Shown here: piece by piece, positions 9,795 to 18,397 of the stretch | How the letters are laid out: the number at the start of each line of letters is the position of its first letter | Position numbering within the stretch: the first letter of the stretch is position 1 | NCBI GenBank assembly: GCA_019828595.1 | Contig: JAHQRK010000021.1 | Span: 1,364,001-1,428,000, forward strand | Source: Aphanomyces cochlioides | Taxonomy: Eukaryota; Oomycota; Saprolegniomycetes; Saprolegniales; Verrucalvaceae | Reading direction: 5' to 3' | DNA length: 64,000 nt | The notes under the pieces: model-generated | Databases searched by the model: none | The model's input: only the letters and a program-made list of their open reading frames with translations | Told to the model about the DNA's origin: nothing | Position numbers and translations under genes: made by a program

Positions 9795-11831
9795 ATGACG
9801 AATGCAGCATCCACTGGTCGACTGCAGCAGCTTGTCACGAGCAATGGCGTTCGCCAGGCAACCCAGCGGGTCAGAGTTGGCGTCGAGCGCCTCTTGGGCT
9901 ATTTCAGCCTCACGCTCATTTGCATCGACGTCGTGACGAGCAACTGGCAGCTCATCAACTTCATCGGCAATGGCAACCATTTCCTCACGCCTATCCTGAA
10001 CGTCAACTCGACGCACGAATTCGAGCGCATGTTTACGTTTCCACACGAATCGTCGATCCACACGGCGTCGCAAGTCGGCCTCTTCCAGCTCCAGACGACG
10101 ATTGAACAGGCGCAGAGCTCATCGTCTTACGTCCTTGACGTCGGCGTCTACGATCTTGCCAAAGCCCCGTTTGACTTGTGCAACCAGCTCGTCCAGTCGT
10201 ATCCTGTTGGCGACAAACCCGTCGGATCCATGATGCGCTTGGCCACGCTCCTCGACGGCATCACGTACATCCGCGGCGACACAATCTCGCATTGGTTTGG
10301 CGACACCAAGACGGCGCCAGAGGCGACGCCTGGCATGAACGACACTCAAATCCGAGCCATGGGGTACACCCCTGGTCGCACGGACACGGATCTCCGCGTG
10401 ACGACGCCGCTGTCGATTCCTCCGCCAGGCCAGAGCCGCGTCGTCAACCTCACCATGTACCGCTTCTATGCGAAAGCTTTCTGCTCTGGCTGCGCGTCCG
10501 TCGCTGAGCTAGGGAAGGATCCATGCACTCTCGAGTACAGCTACGACGACAAGGCCAAGCAGCTCATCGTGGCCAAGGCGAGCCATTCCTCGGCGGACAA
10601 GTGGCACGACGTCGGGCTGATGATAAACCACCCGGATGGCTCGATCGTGTCGCTCTGGATCCGCGGCGTGAGCGTCCTGCTCGTCCTCGGCGCCTTTCGA
10701 GCGAGCCAAAAGACCGTCCAGTGGGTCGACTCGGCGCAAGCGCCGCTGTACAAGAAGCTCATCCATATCGTCGCGCCGCCGCTGTACAGCCAGTCGTGCA
10801 GCATGTTCCAGATGAGCGATATCTGCTTCAACAGCGACATCTTTGTCGTGCTCTACACGCTCGCCGTCCTCGCCGACGAGTCGACGAGCATGTACTTCTC
10901 GCGGATGATCAACTACTACTACCGCTACAGCCGCTTCGGTCTCTTCACGGAGCTCCGACTCATGGCGATCAGCTTTCGGTGGCTCTGGCTCAACTGCTTT
11001 GTCGTCAAACTACTCAAGTGGACGGCGCACTTTGTCGCGTCCACCCAGCACACGGGCGAGAGCGTCGTGATGCCGCTCTTCAACTTCAGCTCCGTCGTTT
11101 GGGTCTACCTTGGGCTCATCGGCCTCTTCGAGCGCATGGCGTTCATCGAATATGCCAACTCAGTCACGCACTTGTTGCCGTCCAACGTCCAAAGCCTCGA
11201 TGGCATTGCCGTCGACTACTTCCAGAGCTGGTACATCCGCGCCGTGCCGTCCGTCTCCGTCGCGGTCGTGATCAACGTCGTGCTTGTCCTGATGGCCGAC
11301 CATGTTTGGAATCGTCAGTGGTGGAGCAGTGTGCGGAAAAACTCACTGGGACGTCAACTCATGTACAACTCGACGTCGATCCTGTGCGACTTGGAATGCC
11401 GCGTCGTGGACCGCCCAGACTACTCTGGCACATGTGTGGCGGTGAAAGCTCGGGCTCTTGGCACTCTCCGGTGGTTCATGACGTCGCATTTGACCAACTT
11501 TGGACTCTCGGAGCATCCGCAAGTGATGCGTGAGCTCGCCACGTCCAAGGCCAAGTCGCAAGCCACTTCCAAAGTCAGCCCGAAGAAACCCACCGCAGAC
11601 ACGACCAAACTTGGCGAGACGCGCATGCCAGAGGGCGACCAGCCGCTCGATGGACCGACCAAAGTCGCACCGTCCAGTGACGTCCCTGCCGTCGTGAGCG
11701 CCAACGATCTCAACTTGGCCGTCCAAGACCGCGACGGCTATCTCCACATCGTCGACAGTCAGAAGCGGGACATGGCCGCTCTTGGCTACGAAGTCAAAGT
11801 CCTCCATGACACCGACATCCTCATCGGGTGA
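9795..11831 (+). CDS. Large multi-pass membrane protein, unknown family
   Basis: An intronless 678-residue protein. A hydrophobic segment near residues 35-58 is followed by a long, probably extracytoplasmic region (about 60-285) with N-glycosylation sites and a Cys pair (CSGCAS). Five or more membrane segments follow between about 290 and 545 (VSLWIRGVSVLLVLGAF, SDIFVVLYTLAVLAD, MAISFRWLWLNCFVVKLL, VWVYLGLIGLFERMAF, VSVAVVINVVLVLMADHVW). The C-terminal about 130 residues are hydrophilic, rich in Lys/Pro/Thr, and end in a small conserved-looking block (DRDGYLHIVDSQKRDMAALG). I do not recognise the family. It is probably one of the expanded membrane protein families of Saprolegniales; transporter motifs were not seen. 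Confidence 0.75.
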   Translation: MTNAASTGRLQQLVTSNGVRQATQRVRVGVERLLGYFSLTLICIDVVTSNWQLINFIGNGNHFLTPILNVNSTHEFERMFTFPHESSIHTASQVGLFQLQTTIEQAQSSSSYVLDVGVYDLAKAPFDLCNQLVQSYPVGDKPVGSMMRLATLLDGITYIRGDTISHWFGDTKTAPEATPGMNDTQIRAMGYTPGRTDTDLRVTTPLSIPPPGQSRVVNLTMYRFYAKAFCSGCASVAELGKDPCTLEYSYDDKAKQLIVAKASHSSADKWHDVGLMINHPDGSIVSLWIRGVSVLLVLGAFRASQKTVQWVDSAQAPLYKKLIHIVAPPLYSQSCSMFQMSDICFNSDIFVVLYTLAVLADESTSMYFSRMINYYYRYSRFGLFTELRLMAISFRWLWLNCFVVKLLKWTAHFVASTQHTGESVVMPLFNFSSVVWVYLGLIGLFERMAFIEYANSVTHLLPSNVQSLDGIAVDYFQSWYIRAVPSVSVAVVINVVLVLMADHVWNRQWWSSVRKNSLGRQLMYNSTSILCDLECRVVDRPDYSGTCVAVKARALGTLRWFMTSHLTNFGLSEHPQVMRELATSKAKSQATSKVSPKKPTADTTKLGETRMPEGDQPLDGPTKVAPSSDVPAVVSANDLNLAVQDRDGYLHIVDSQKRDMAALGYEVKVLHDTDILIG

Positions 11832-11902
11832 ATCCCATGTTGTACAGTTTTGGCCATGCGTTTCACGCCCATCGTCGCTGCGTGCGATGGTAGTCGACGA
11901 TT

Positions 11903-12550
11903 CTAACTTGTTAATGTTCGAGATCTCGACCATGCCATGACGGAAGAGGTCGCAGAGCATCGAGTGGCTCCACTCTCGCTCGAATTCGAGCTTTTTCTCA
12001 CAACTTGGTGCTCTCGCAACAGATGCCAGTCGTGGAGAGGATTGTGGAAGGATCCATGGCGCCGTTCCACCCACGAGAAAGACGAAACGACCGCCACAAG
12101 CCACTGATTGCGAGATTTTTGCGTCCCTTCAAGATCGCAATGCTTCGATAGCCCAGCCACGACGTGTGCGACTGATGCTTGAACACACCACCAGGTCGTT
12201 TCACATCCTTGCGACATCACAGCGGCGGTTGGAAACTCCCAAAGAGTCTGACACGATGCCTTGGACACGCCGCAGATGTAGAGTTGACCAGCGTGCTTGG
12301 AAACCACGGCTTGGAATCGTAGACAGCGAGTTGGACGGCCGTGACAAGGCTGAATTTCTCCGTTGGACGATGACACAACGACGGAGAAGTGGTTGACGCG
12401 TTCTCCTTCTGCTACTAGGTACCAGTGAGATGTGTGGCGGCCATAGCACCGACGTGAAACGACCAGCTCAAGCTTGGCGTCGTCGTGGGGCGTTTCAGAA
12501 TAGAGTTGCGGGGAGGATTGCCATGCTCGATCCTTCGATTCAGTTTGCAA
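11903..12550 (-). CDS. Doubtful coding region
   Basis: One frame is open for 215 codons opposite no recognised gene. Codon choice looks natural in two successive frames: first around GEIQPCHGRPTRCLRFQAVV (about 12340-12240), then in another frame around SWLGYRSIAILKGRKNLA (about 12170-12080). This suggests a real minus-strand gene with a frame break or an unrecognised splice, but no GT-AG pair that repairs the frame was found. No family was recognised. The 5' end would overlap the start of the mucin-like gene on the plus strand. It could be a decayed gene. Confidence 0.25.
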   Translation of the reverse strand: MQTESKDRAWQSSPQLYSETPHDDAKLELVVSRRCYGRHTSHWYLVAEGERVNHFSVVVSSSNGEIQPCHGRPTRCLRFQAVVSKHAGQLYICGVSKASCQTLWEFPTAAVMSQGCETTWWCVQASVAHVVAGLSKHCDLEGTQKSRNQWLVAVVSSFSWVERRHGSFHNPLHDWHLLREHQVVRKSSNSSESGATRCSATSSVMAWSRSRTLTS

Positions 12551-12570
12551 TTTGCCAACAACTTCACATC

Positions 12571-14955
12571 ATGTTTCGCCAATCGAGTCTCATCGTCTGC
12601 GTCTGCTCGGCCATTCTGCTCCTCCACGAGGCCAACGCCAATGTCGCCCATCGCCACAACCTTGTCCGCGCGGTCGACGAGAGTGTCTTCACAACGGATG
12701 CCACGACGTTCGCCCCCGTGAATTCAACCACGATCGCCCCCAACACGACGACCGACGCCCCGTCGCCTACTGCCACTGATGCATTGAAAGAGGACGATTC
12801 TGCTGAAACTACAGCAACCCCCACCGACGCCCCCGCCAGCACCAACTCGACTGACGCTCCAACCACTGATGTGCCTTCGCCATCGACGTCGGATGCCATT
12901 GAAGACGAGACCCCCGAGGCCACCACGGACGCCCCCACCGACGCCCCCACCGACGCCCCCGCCAGCACCAACTCGACTGACGCTCCAACCACTGATGTGC
13001 CTTCGCCATCGACGTCGGATGCCATTGAAGACGAGACCCCCGAGGCCACCACGGACGCCCCCACCGACGCCCCCACCGACGCCCCCACCGACGCCCCCGC
13101 CAGCACCAACTCGACTGACGCTCCAACCACTGATGTGCCTTCGCCATCGACGTCGGATGCCATTGAAGACGAGACCCCCGAGGCCACCACGGACGCCCCC
13201 ACCGACGCCCCCACCGACGCCCCCACCGACGCCCCCGCCAGCACCAACTCGACTGACGCTCCAACCACTGATGTGCCTTCGCCATCGACGTCGGATGCCA
13301 TTGAAGACGAGACCCCCGAGGCCACCACGGACGCCCCCACCGACGCCCCCACCGACGCCCCCGCCAGCACCAACTCGACTGACGCTCCAACCACTGATGT
13401 GCCTTCGCCATCGACGTCGGATGCCATTGAAGACGAGACCCCCGAGGCCACCACGGACGCCCCCACCGACGCCCCCACCGACGCCCCCACCGACGCCCCC
13501 ACCGACGCCCCCACCGACGCCCCCACCGACGCCCCCGCCAGCACCAACTCGACTGACGCTCCAACCACTGATGTGCCTTCGCCATCGACGTCGGATGCCA
13601 TTGAAGACGAGACCCCCGAGGCCACCACGGACGCCCCCACCGACGCCCCCACCGACGCCCCCACCGACGCCCCCGCCAGCACCAACTCGACTGACGCTCC
13701 AACCACTGATGTGCCTTCGCCATCGACGTCGGATGCCATTGAAGACGAGACCCCCGAGGCCACCACGGACGCCCCCACCGACGCCCCCACCGACGCCCCC
13801 ACCGACGCCCCCGCCAGCACCAACTCGACTGACGCTCCAACCACTGATGTGCCTTCGCCATCGACGTCGGATGCCATTGAAGACGAGACCCCCGAGGCCA
13901 CCACGGACGCCCCCACCGACGCCCCCACCGACGCCCCCGCCAGCACCAACTCGACTGACGCTCCAACCACTGATGTGCCTTCGCCATCGACGTCGGATGC
14001 CATTGAAGACGAGACCCCCGAGGCCACCACGGACGCCCCCACCGACGCCCCCACCGACGCCCCCACCGACGCCCCCGCCAGCACCAACTCGACTGACGCT
14101 CCAACCACTGATGTGCCTTCGCCATCGACGTCGGATGCCATTGAAGACGAGACCCCCGAGGCCACCACGGACGCCCCCACCGACGCCCCCACCGACGCCC
14201 CCACCGACGCCCCCACCGACGCCCCCACCGACGCCCCCGCCAGCACCAACTCGACTGACGCTCCAACCACTGATGTGCCTTCGCCATCGACGTCGGATGC
14301 CATTGAAGACGAGACCCCCGAGGCCACCACGGACGCCCCCACCGACGCCCCCGCCATCACCAACACGACTGACGCTCCAACCACTGATGTGCCTTCGCCA
14401 TCGACGTCGGATGCCATTGAAGGTAAAGAAAATCCAGAAGACCCTGTTATTGCCACTGCTCTGTATGAAGTGAGTGTCGTGGGCGATGCGACGTACTTTG
14501 TCGATGATGTTCCTTGCGGTGGAGATGGTGACAGCTGCCCTCTTGCTGGGAATGCCACGTGGAAAGACTGCCACGATGCTCTTCCCAGTTATCAATCGTC
14601 GGGCCTCTGTGTTGCTCCTTTCGATGCCGTTTGCCAAGTGATCGGTACTTCGGACGATGGCAATGACGTTCGCGGATGCGTGTGGAACAAGATCGCGGTG
14701 GAGCAACTTGTCCGCACCTCCGAAGCTGGTGCCCCAGTTGAAACAACGACTACCAGTCCGGCCAACATTGTTTCGTATTCCTTGGCCGGTGTGGGTCTTG
14801 TCGTTGCAATCGCCGCCATTGTCATCGCGACGAAGAAGGTGCCTGAGCCTAAATCCAAGAACGAACGTGTCGTTTCGGAAACAAAAGCTGACATTGACGA
14901 CGATGAGAAAGTCGTGGACGTCCACAGCCACAGCGAAGTGGTCATGGAAGTGTAA
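12571..14955 (+). CDS. Mucin-like secreted membrane protein with DAP-rich repeats
   Basis: The start at 12571 gives a clean signal peptide (MFRQSSLIVCVCSAILLLHEANA); the frame is open further upstream but without signal character. The 794-residue product has a Thr/Pro/Ser/Asp-rich region, about 90-615, of twelve repeats of a unit containing NSTDAPTTDVPSPSTSDAIE joined by 2-7 TDAP steps. Then comes a cysteine-containing domain (about 625-710, six Cys), a single membrane helix (YSLAGVGLVVAIAAIVIA) and a short cytosolic tail ending VDVHSHSEVVMEV. Every repeat carries NST, a glycosylation site, and many Thr/Ser for O-glycans, so the ectodomain is probably an extended glycosylated stalk at the cell surface or wall. 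The gene at 16238-16939 on the other strand is a paralogue with the same ends but no repeat array. Confidence 0.85.
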   Translation: MFRQSSLIVCVCSAILLLHEANANVAHRHNLVRAVDESVFTTDATTFAPVNSTTIAPNTTTDAPSPTATDALKEDDSAETTATPTDAPASTNSTDAPTTDVPSPSTSDAIEDETPEATTDAPTDAPTDAPASTNSTDAPTTDVPSPSTSDAIEDETPEATTDAPTDAPTDAPTDAPASTNSTDAPTTDVPSPSTSDAIEDETPEATTDAPTDAPTDAPTDAPASTNSTDAPTTDVPSPSTSDAIEDETPEATTDAPTDAPTDAPASTNSTDAPTTDVPSPSTSDAIEDETPEATTDAPTDAPTDAPTDAPTDAPTDAPTDAPASTNSTDAPTTDVPSPSTSDAIEDETPEATTDAPTDAPTDAPTDAPASTNSTDAPTTDVPSPSTSDAIEDETPEATTDAPTDAPTDAPTDAPASTNSTDAPTTDVPSPSTSDAIEDETPEATTDAPTDAPTDAPASTNSTDAPTTDVPSPSTSDAIEDETPEATTDAPTDAPTDAPTDAPASTNSTDAPTTDVPSPSTSDAIEDETPEATTDAPTDAPTDAPTDAPTDAPTDAPASTNSTDAPTTDVPSPSTSDAIEDETPEATTDAPTDAPAITNTTDAPTTDVPSPSTSDAIEGKENPEDPVIATALYEVSVVGDATYFVDDVPCGGDGDSCPLAGNATWKDCHDALPSYQSSGLCVAPFDAVCQVIGTSDDGNDVRGCVWNKIAVEQLVRTSEAGAPVETTTTSPANIVSYSLAGVGLVVAIAAIVIATKKVPEPKSKNERVVSETKADIDDDEKVVDVHSHSEVVMEV
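12829..14416 (+). repeat. Coding minisatellite of the mucin-like gene
   Basis: Twelve nearly identical units are separated by arrays of the 12 nt step GACGCCCCCACC. Counting TDAP steps between successive units gives 3, 4, 4, 3, 7, 4, 4, 3, 4, 6, 2. Units are almost base-identical, and only the last differs noticeably (AITNTT), which points to recent homogenisation and likely length polymorphism. Confidence 0.95.
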
Positions 14956-15033
14956 ATCCCCAAGAGCGCACGTCGCAGCATGAGATGGAGATGTATATCG
15001 AGTTAATACATGTCATTGCATGGATGAAAAATC

Positions 15034-15052
15034 TTCACACCTTTGAAATGTC
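15034..15052 (+). repeat. TTCACA..TTTGAAATGTC motif in the 3' flank of the mucin-like gene
   Basis: TTCACACCTTTGAAATGTC follows the stop codon by about 80 nt. The 3' flank of the paralogue has the corresponding sequence at 16145-16165, so it was duplicated together with the gene. Confidence 0.75.
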
Positions 15053-15083
15053 CATCATTTTTCGATCGGGACCATGAATTTTA

Positions 15084-15221
15084 ATGGCGACGACGATGAG
15101 AAAGTCGTAGATGTCTACCGCTATGGCGAAGACGATGCAGTTGTCTAAATACCCAAGAGCGTACGCGTCCGTAGCAGCATGAGATGGAAATGTATATCGA
15201 GTCAATACATGTCATTGCATT
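15084..15221 (+). pseudogene. 3'-end remnant of a third mucin-like gene
   Basis: This segment repeats the last codons and 3' flank of the mucin-like genes: GACGACGATGAGAAAGTCGT, a decayed tail reading VVDVYRYGEDDAVV, a TAA stop, then CCCAAGAGCG, AGCAGCATGAGATGG and AATACATGTCATTGCAT. It shares ACGCGTCCGTAGCAG with the minus-strand paralogue and AGCATGAGATGG with the plus-strand gene. No upstream part of the gene is left. Confidence 0.75.
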
Positions 15222-15556
15222 GACGTTCGTTGGTCAAATGAAGGACAAACAAGACCTTGCAAGCCTCGTTGAAGTCGATTCGCTCGTAGTGTCAAGGCGG
15301 GAGCATTTTTTACGCCTTTGACATCACGACGGACATGTTACGTGTCTGTTGTGAGCTCTAGCACTTCCATCCATGATCGAACTGACGAGGGAACAACAAT
15401 ACTGTACCATGAGACCTGTGAAAAATCACGGATTCATAGTTCTCGGGGTCCCTTCGTCGTGATCGACTTGAACGTGGATACAAAGAAGCAAGGGACCAGA
15501 AACGTTGTGTCCGTGACATAGAGTAGATAAAGCGCGGGTTAGATTTATGGAACGAG

Positions 15557-15757
15557 CTACAACAAATCGTCGTCGTCGAAATCATCCGAGAAGTTGTTGT
15601 AGAAGTTCGTGTGGACGAGCAGATCAGCGCGGGCAGTCGCGACGTAGTCTTGATCCATATCGTAGTCTTCGTTTTCACCTTCCATGACCATTCCGGATGC
15701 TCCAGGCGCTTGTTTGCGCAGGAAAGACTTGGCGTGCTGCGGCGGCGGGGAGTCCAT
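15557..15757 (-). CDS. CSN9: COP9 signalosome complex subunit 9 (CSNAP) microprotein
   Basis: The ATG at 15757 gives a 66-residue acidic protein starting MDSPPPQHAKSFLRKQ. Its C-terminus, VHTNFYNNFSDDFDDDDLL, matches the CSN9 hallmark tail (VHADFFNDFEDLFDDDD in animals) in order and spacing of Phe/Tyr and Asp. CSN9 binds the core of the COP9 signalosome, which removes NEDD8 from cullins. It is the smallest subunit and is easily missed by gene finders. A longer in-frame start at 15796 is less likely. A CCAAT box lies about 80 nt upstream. The call rests on the short C-terminal motif and size. Confidence 0.75.
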   Translation of the reverse strand: MDSPPPQHAKSFLRKQAPGASGMVMEGENEDYDMDQDYVATARADLLVHTNFYNNFSDDFDDDDLL

Positions 15758-15835
15758 GTCGAAAATACCACAACAGAATTGAGCGAATAAAATCAATTCA
15801 AAATATTGTCAATTTCATTCGAAATTGTGAATCGC

Positions 15836-15847
15836 TCAGCCAATCAG
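15836..15847 (-). promoter_or_regulatory. CCAAT box upstream of CSN9
   Basis: The plus strand reads AGCCAATCAGAA about 80 nt upstream of the CSN9 start codon. Similar boxes precede eL27 and the membrane protein genes at 59.4 and 62.4 kb. Confidence 0.45.
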
Positions 15848-16048
15848 AATCGAGTATTTACCTAATTCACGCAAAACACACCCAGACACACGTGTAATTA
15901 ATTTGGGACGTTTGCCATACTTTCCATTTATACTTGACTTCAGTATGATCGAATCGATTTGTTTGGTAAAAAAATACAAATTTGGGTGAAAAAGACAATA
16001 ATTTCAATTTTATTTATTAATATTTATTTTTTTCAATGTTTGCTCGAA

Positions 16049-16121
16049 GTCGATGTCGTCTAGTGGTTAGGACGCAAGCTTCACACGCTTGAGATCGAGG
16101 GTTCGATCCCCTCCATCGATA
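16049..16121 (+). tRNA. tRNA-Val (anticodon CAC)
   Basis: A 73 nt cloverleaf folds without mismatches apart from G-T pairs: acceptor GTCGATG/CATCGAT with discriminator A, D-stem GTCT/GGAC, anticodon stem CAAGC/GCTTG with loop TTCACAC, T-stem GAGGG/CCCTC with loop TTCGATC. The internal B box is GGTTCGATCCC. A T-run for Pol III termination begins right after (16124). There is no intron. It reads the valine codon GTG. Confidence 0.93.
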
Positions 16122-16144
16122 TCTTTTTCCCATCGTAATCCGGT

Positions 16145-16165
16145 GGACATTTCACAACTGTGACG
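16145..16165 (-). repeat. TCACA..TGAAATGTCC motif, 3' flank of minus-strand mucin-like gene
   Basis: Inverted copy (GGACATTTCACAACTGTGAC) about 75 nt past the stop codon of the gene at 16238-16939. It is homologous in position to 15034-15052. Confidence 0.7.
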
Positions 16166-16237
16166 TTTTTTATCCATGCAATGACATGTATGAACTCGAT
16201 ATACATCACTGCTACGGACGCGTGCGCTCTTGGGCGT

Positions 16238-16939
16238 TTAGACAGCCACGACGATTTCGCTGTGGCTGTGGACATCCACGACTGTCTCTTCTTCATCGTC
16301 TTCCTCTTTCGACTCGGAGTTGACTTCTTCCTGGTTTACTTGGGGCTCTCGCGTCTTTTTGACCACAATCGCAAGAGCAGCGATCGCAACCAGCAGAGAC
16401 ATAATCGACAAGCCGCGCACCGTCAAATCGGAGGAGGAGCTCGGGACCGACGGCTGTGTGTCCCCATTCTGGACAGACTGCTCTGACGCTGCTTGGGTTG
16501 GTGCTTGAGTTGGAGCAGCCGTCGTTGTATTCGAGGGAGTCGTCGCTTCACTTTCAGGCGCTGAAATGTCATCGTCAAGAGAATCGGTTGAGGAAGGCGA
16601 CGCAGCATCAATCGTCGCATTAGCGGAAGTTGGTTTGGCAGAAGTGTCGTCGTCAAGGGCATCGCTTGTTGATGGTGACGGAGGATCAGTTGGGCCATCA
16701 GTTGGAGAAGGTGTGATTGCATTTGTCGACTTGGAGCTCGTGTCGTCCGTTGGCTCTGGAGATGATGTCGGTGCTGCGGTTGGATTGAACGAGATGTGTT
16801 CATCGTACGTCTTGTGAAAGTTGTGCTCCTTGACTGTCTTGCTCATGAACGCATCTCTCGTGAGAAACTCGGCCTTGGCCTCTTGGATGACGAGGATAGC
16901 CGCGCAGACGCAGAAGAAGAGGCTCTTGTGGCGGAACAT
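16238..16939 (-). CDS. Mucin-like secreted membrane protein, short paralogue
   Basis: The start at 16939 yields 233 residues with a signal peptide (MFRHKSLFFCVCAAILVIQEAKA) closely like that of the gene at 12571. A Ser/Thr/Pro/Asp-rich stalk (about 50-170) contains SPSTSDAL and DAASPSSTDSLDDD, which are unamplified versions of the repeat unit. One membrane helix (LSIMSLLVAIAALAIVV) and a tail ending VDVHSHSEIVVAV complete it. The cysteine domain of the longer paralogue is absent. The pair is arranged convergently around CSN9 and the tRNA gene, so one copy was inverted or arose by inverted duplication. It is probably a glycosylated surface protein. Confidence 0.82.
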   Translation of the reverse strand: MFRHKSLFFCVCAAILVIQEAKAEFLTRDAFMSKTVKEHNFHKTYDEHISFNPTAAPTSSPEPTDDTSSKSTNAITPSPTDGPTDPPSPSTSDALDDDTSAKPTSANATIDAASPSSTDSLDDDISAPESEATTPSNTTTAAPTQAPTQAASEQSVQNGDTQPSVPSSSSDLTVRGLSIMSLLVAIAALAIVVKKTREPQVNQEEVNSESKEEDDEEETVVDVHSHSEIVVAV

Positions 16940-17488
16940 GCTCGACTTTGTTGGCACGTTGCAAAGTGATGTTCGACAGCGATGGCTCTCGTCGTGCACA
17001 CCACAATTCTCGTCTTGGTCTGAAACGCCTTCGCGCAGCCTCAACTTATTCTCCATCGATGATCGTTGTGGCTCGGATGTCTTCTCTCTTCAGCGCAAAG
17101 GACATTCTCTCCGATGGAATCCACAATCGGAAGCTCACAGTCGCTGAGTCGGCCCCTGCATTGAACTCTCTACCACGACTAGCGTGATGACAGCGAGATT
17201 CGACCTTTTCTCGATCGATCGCTTGTTCCAACACGGTCGTTTCAACGGCCATGGATGTCGCTCATCTCGAAACGATCATTGACTAAGCTCTCTTCTTCTA
17301 GATTCGAATCCATCATGTGATTGACGAGAATGGCGATACTGTATCGCATTGTTGCACTGCAACATGGTTTAGAACATCAACTCCAGGGGAAACGAGTGAA
17401 GGCAACAGAGACCGAAGAGCAGGATACACGGAGATGCGAAGCCTCGAAGCACAATGGACAGATATTAACAAGGGAGCAATGGGTGGAC

Positions 17489-18397
17489 CTATTGACTTGC
17501 TCTCGTCTTTGCCTTGAGGATTGAATCGATTCGATCGAGGGTGTGCTGAGCGATGAACGCCTTTGCATCGTCGGTGTGTGCGGAAGTTGTCTTGGCGGGC
17601 TCGCCATACTGGTCAATCAAGTAGAATTTACCAGGTGTGACGGCAGGATCCAGGAGGAAGTCGGACATGAATTCGGCGCAGTCGTCCGGGGACTTGGCGA
17701 AAAATGCCTTGAGCGGCTTCAAGAGCAGTCGAATCGCCCATGGCATTTCAGTGCCCCAGTTGGTGGCAACAACGCCAGGAGCTGAATGAGCGAATGCAAT
17801 GCCAGAGTTGTCAGCCTTCTCGCTCCATGCATCCAACATGAGATCGTTGTAATAGCCAGCAGCGTCTGCGGCGTTCTTGAGAGTATAGTTCTTCTTGAGC
17901 TCAGGATCTTCGTGGAATTGGTTGTACGCCGAATGAATACCTCCACTGAAGATGGAGAGGACTCGGGGCGAATGCTTGGACTGCTGCAAGACAGGGAGGA
18001 ACTCGCGAATGAGCGCCATGCGGCCGTAGTAGTGCAGAGCAAGCTTTTGATCAATGCCTTCAGACGTTGGAGTGTGTCCTTGGATTGTTGCAATGCCTTG
18101 GGTCAAGACGAGCTTGTCAATCGGCGGCACTTTCGTTGATATGCCGTGAATATTCGAGATGAGTTGTGCATCTAAGGGGACAAATCCATGCTCTCCCTTT
18201 GGATTGACAGCTTGCAGTCCTTCCACCACTTGATTTCCTCGAGTCTTGTTTCGTCCAGCTATCACAACACTGAATTGCGCGCGCGCCAAGCGGTAAGCTA
18301 TCGCTTCTCCAATGCCAGACGTGGCTCCTACAATGAGAGCTGTTTGTTGTGGGAAGCTCGCAAGCGCATTCTTGACTTTGACCGCTTGGAGTTTCAT
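17489..18397 (-). CDS. Short-chain dehydrogenase/reductase family protein, atypical active site
   Basis: The 302-residue Rossmann protein starts at ATG 18397. The dinucleotide-binding motif TALIVGATSGIGEAIAYRLA is intact, followed by VVIAGRNKTRG (adenosine ribose pocket), KLVLTQGIA (the NAG-like turn) and the active-site strand RVLSIFSGG with Ser. Where classical SDRs have YxxxK, this protein has AAGYYNDLMLDAW, with no Lys at the expected position. The family is therefore clear but the usual catalytic Lys is missing. Related fungal and oomycete SDR-like proteins with a NDLM motif exist as I recall. It may bind NAD(P) without classical dehydrogenase chemistry; the substrate is unknown. Confidence 0.8.
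   Translation of the reverse strand: MKLQAVKVKNALASFPQQTALIVGATSGIGEAIAYRLARAQFSVVIAGRNKTRGNQVVEGLQAVNPKGEHGFVPLDAQLISNIHGISTKVPPIDKLVLTQGIATIQGHTPTSEGIDQKLALHYYGRMALIREFLPVLQQSKHSPRVLSIFSGGIHSAYNQFHEDPELKKNYTLKNAADAAGYYNDLMLDAWSEKADNSGIAFAHSAPGVVATNWGTEMPWAIRLLLKPLKAFFAKSPDDCAEFMSDFLLDPAVTPGKFYLIDQYGEPAKTTSAHTDDAKAFIAQHTLDRIDSILKAKTRASQ

Noticed and set aside
10523..11533. 336-codon plus-strand frame in another phase
   Set aside because: Shadow of the multi-pass membrane protein gene; Arg/His-rich with no domain.
12830..14416. CRISPR-like array
   Set aside because: The repeats are coding, in frame and without unique spacers; the genome is eukaryotic.
12564..14931. Very long open frames (492-735 codons) antisense and out of frame over the mucin repeats
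   Set aside because: They arise because the 12 nt and longer repeat units contain no stop in those frames. Only the frame with signal peptide, Cys domain, membrane helix and tail that matches the paralogue is real.
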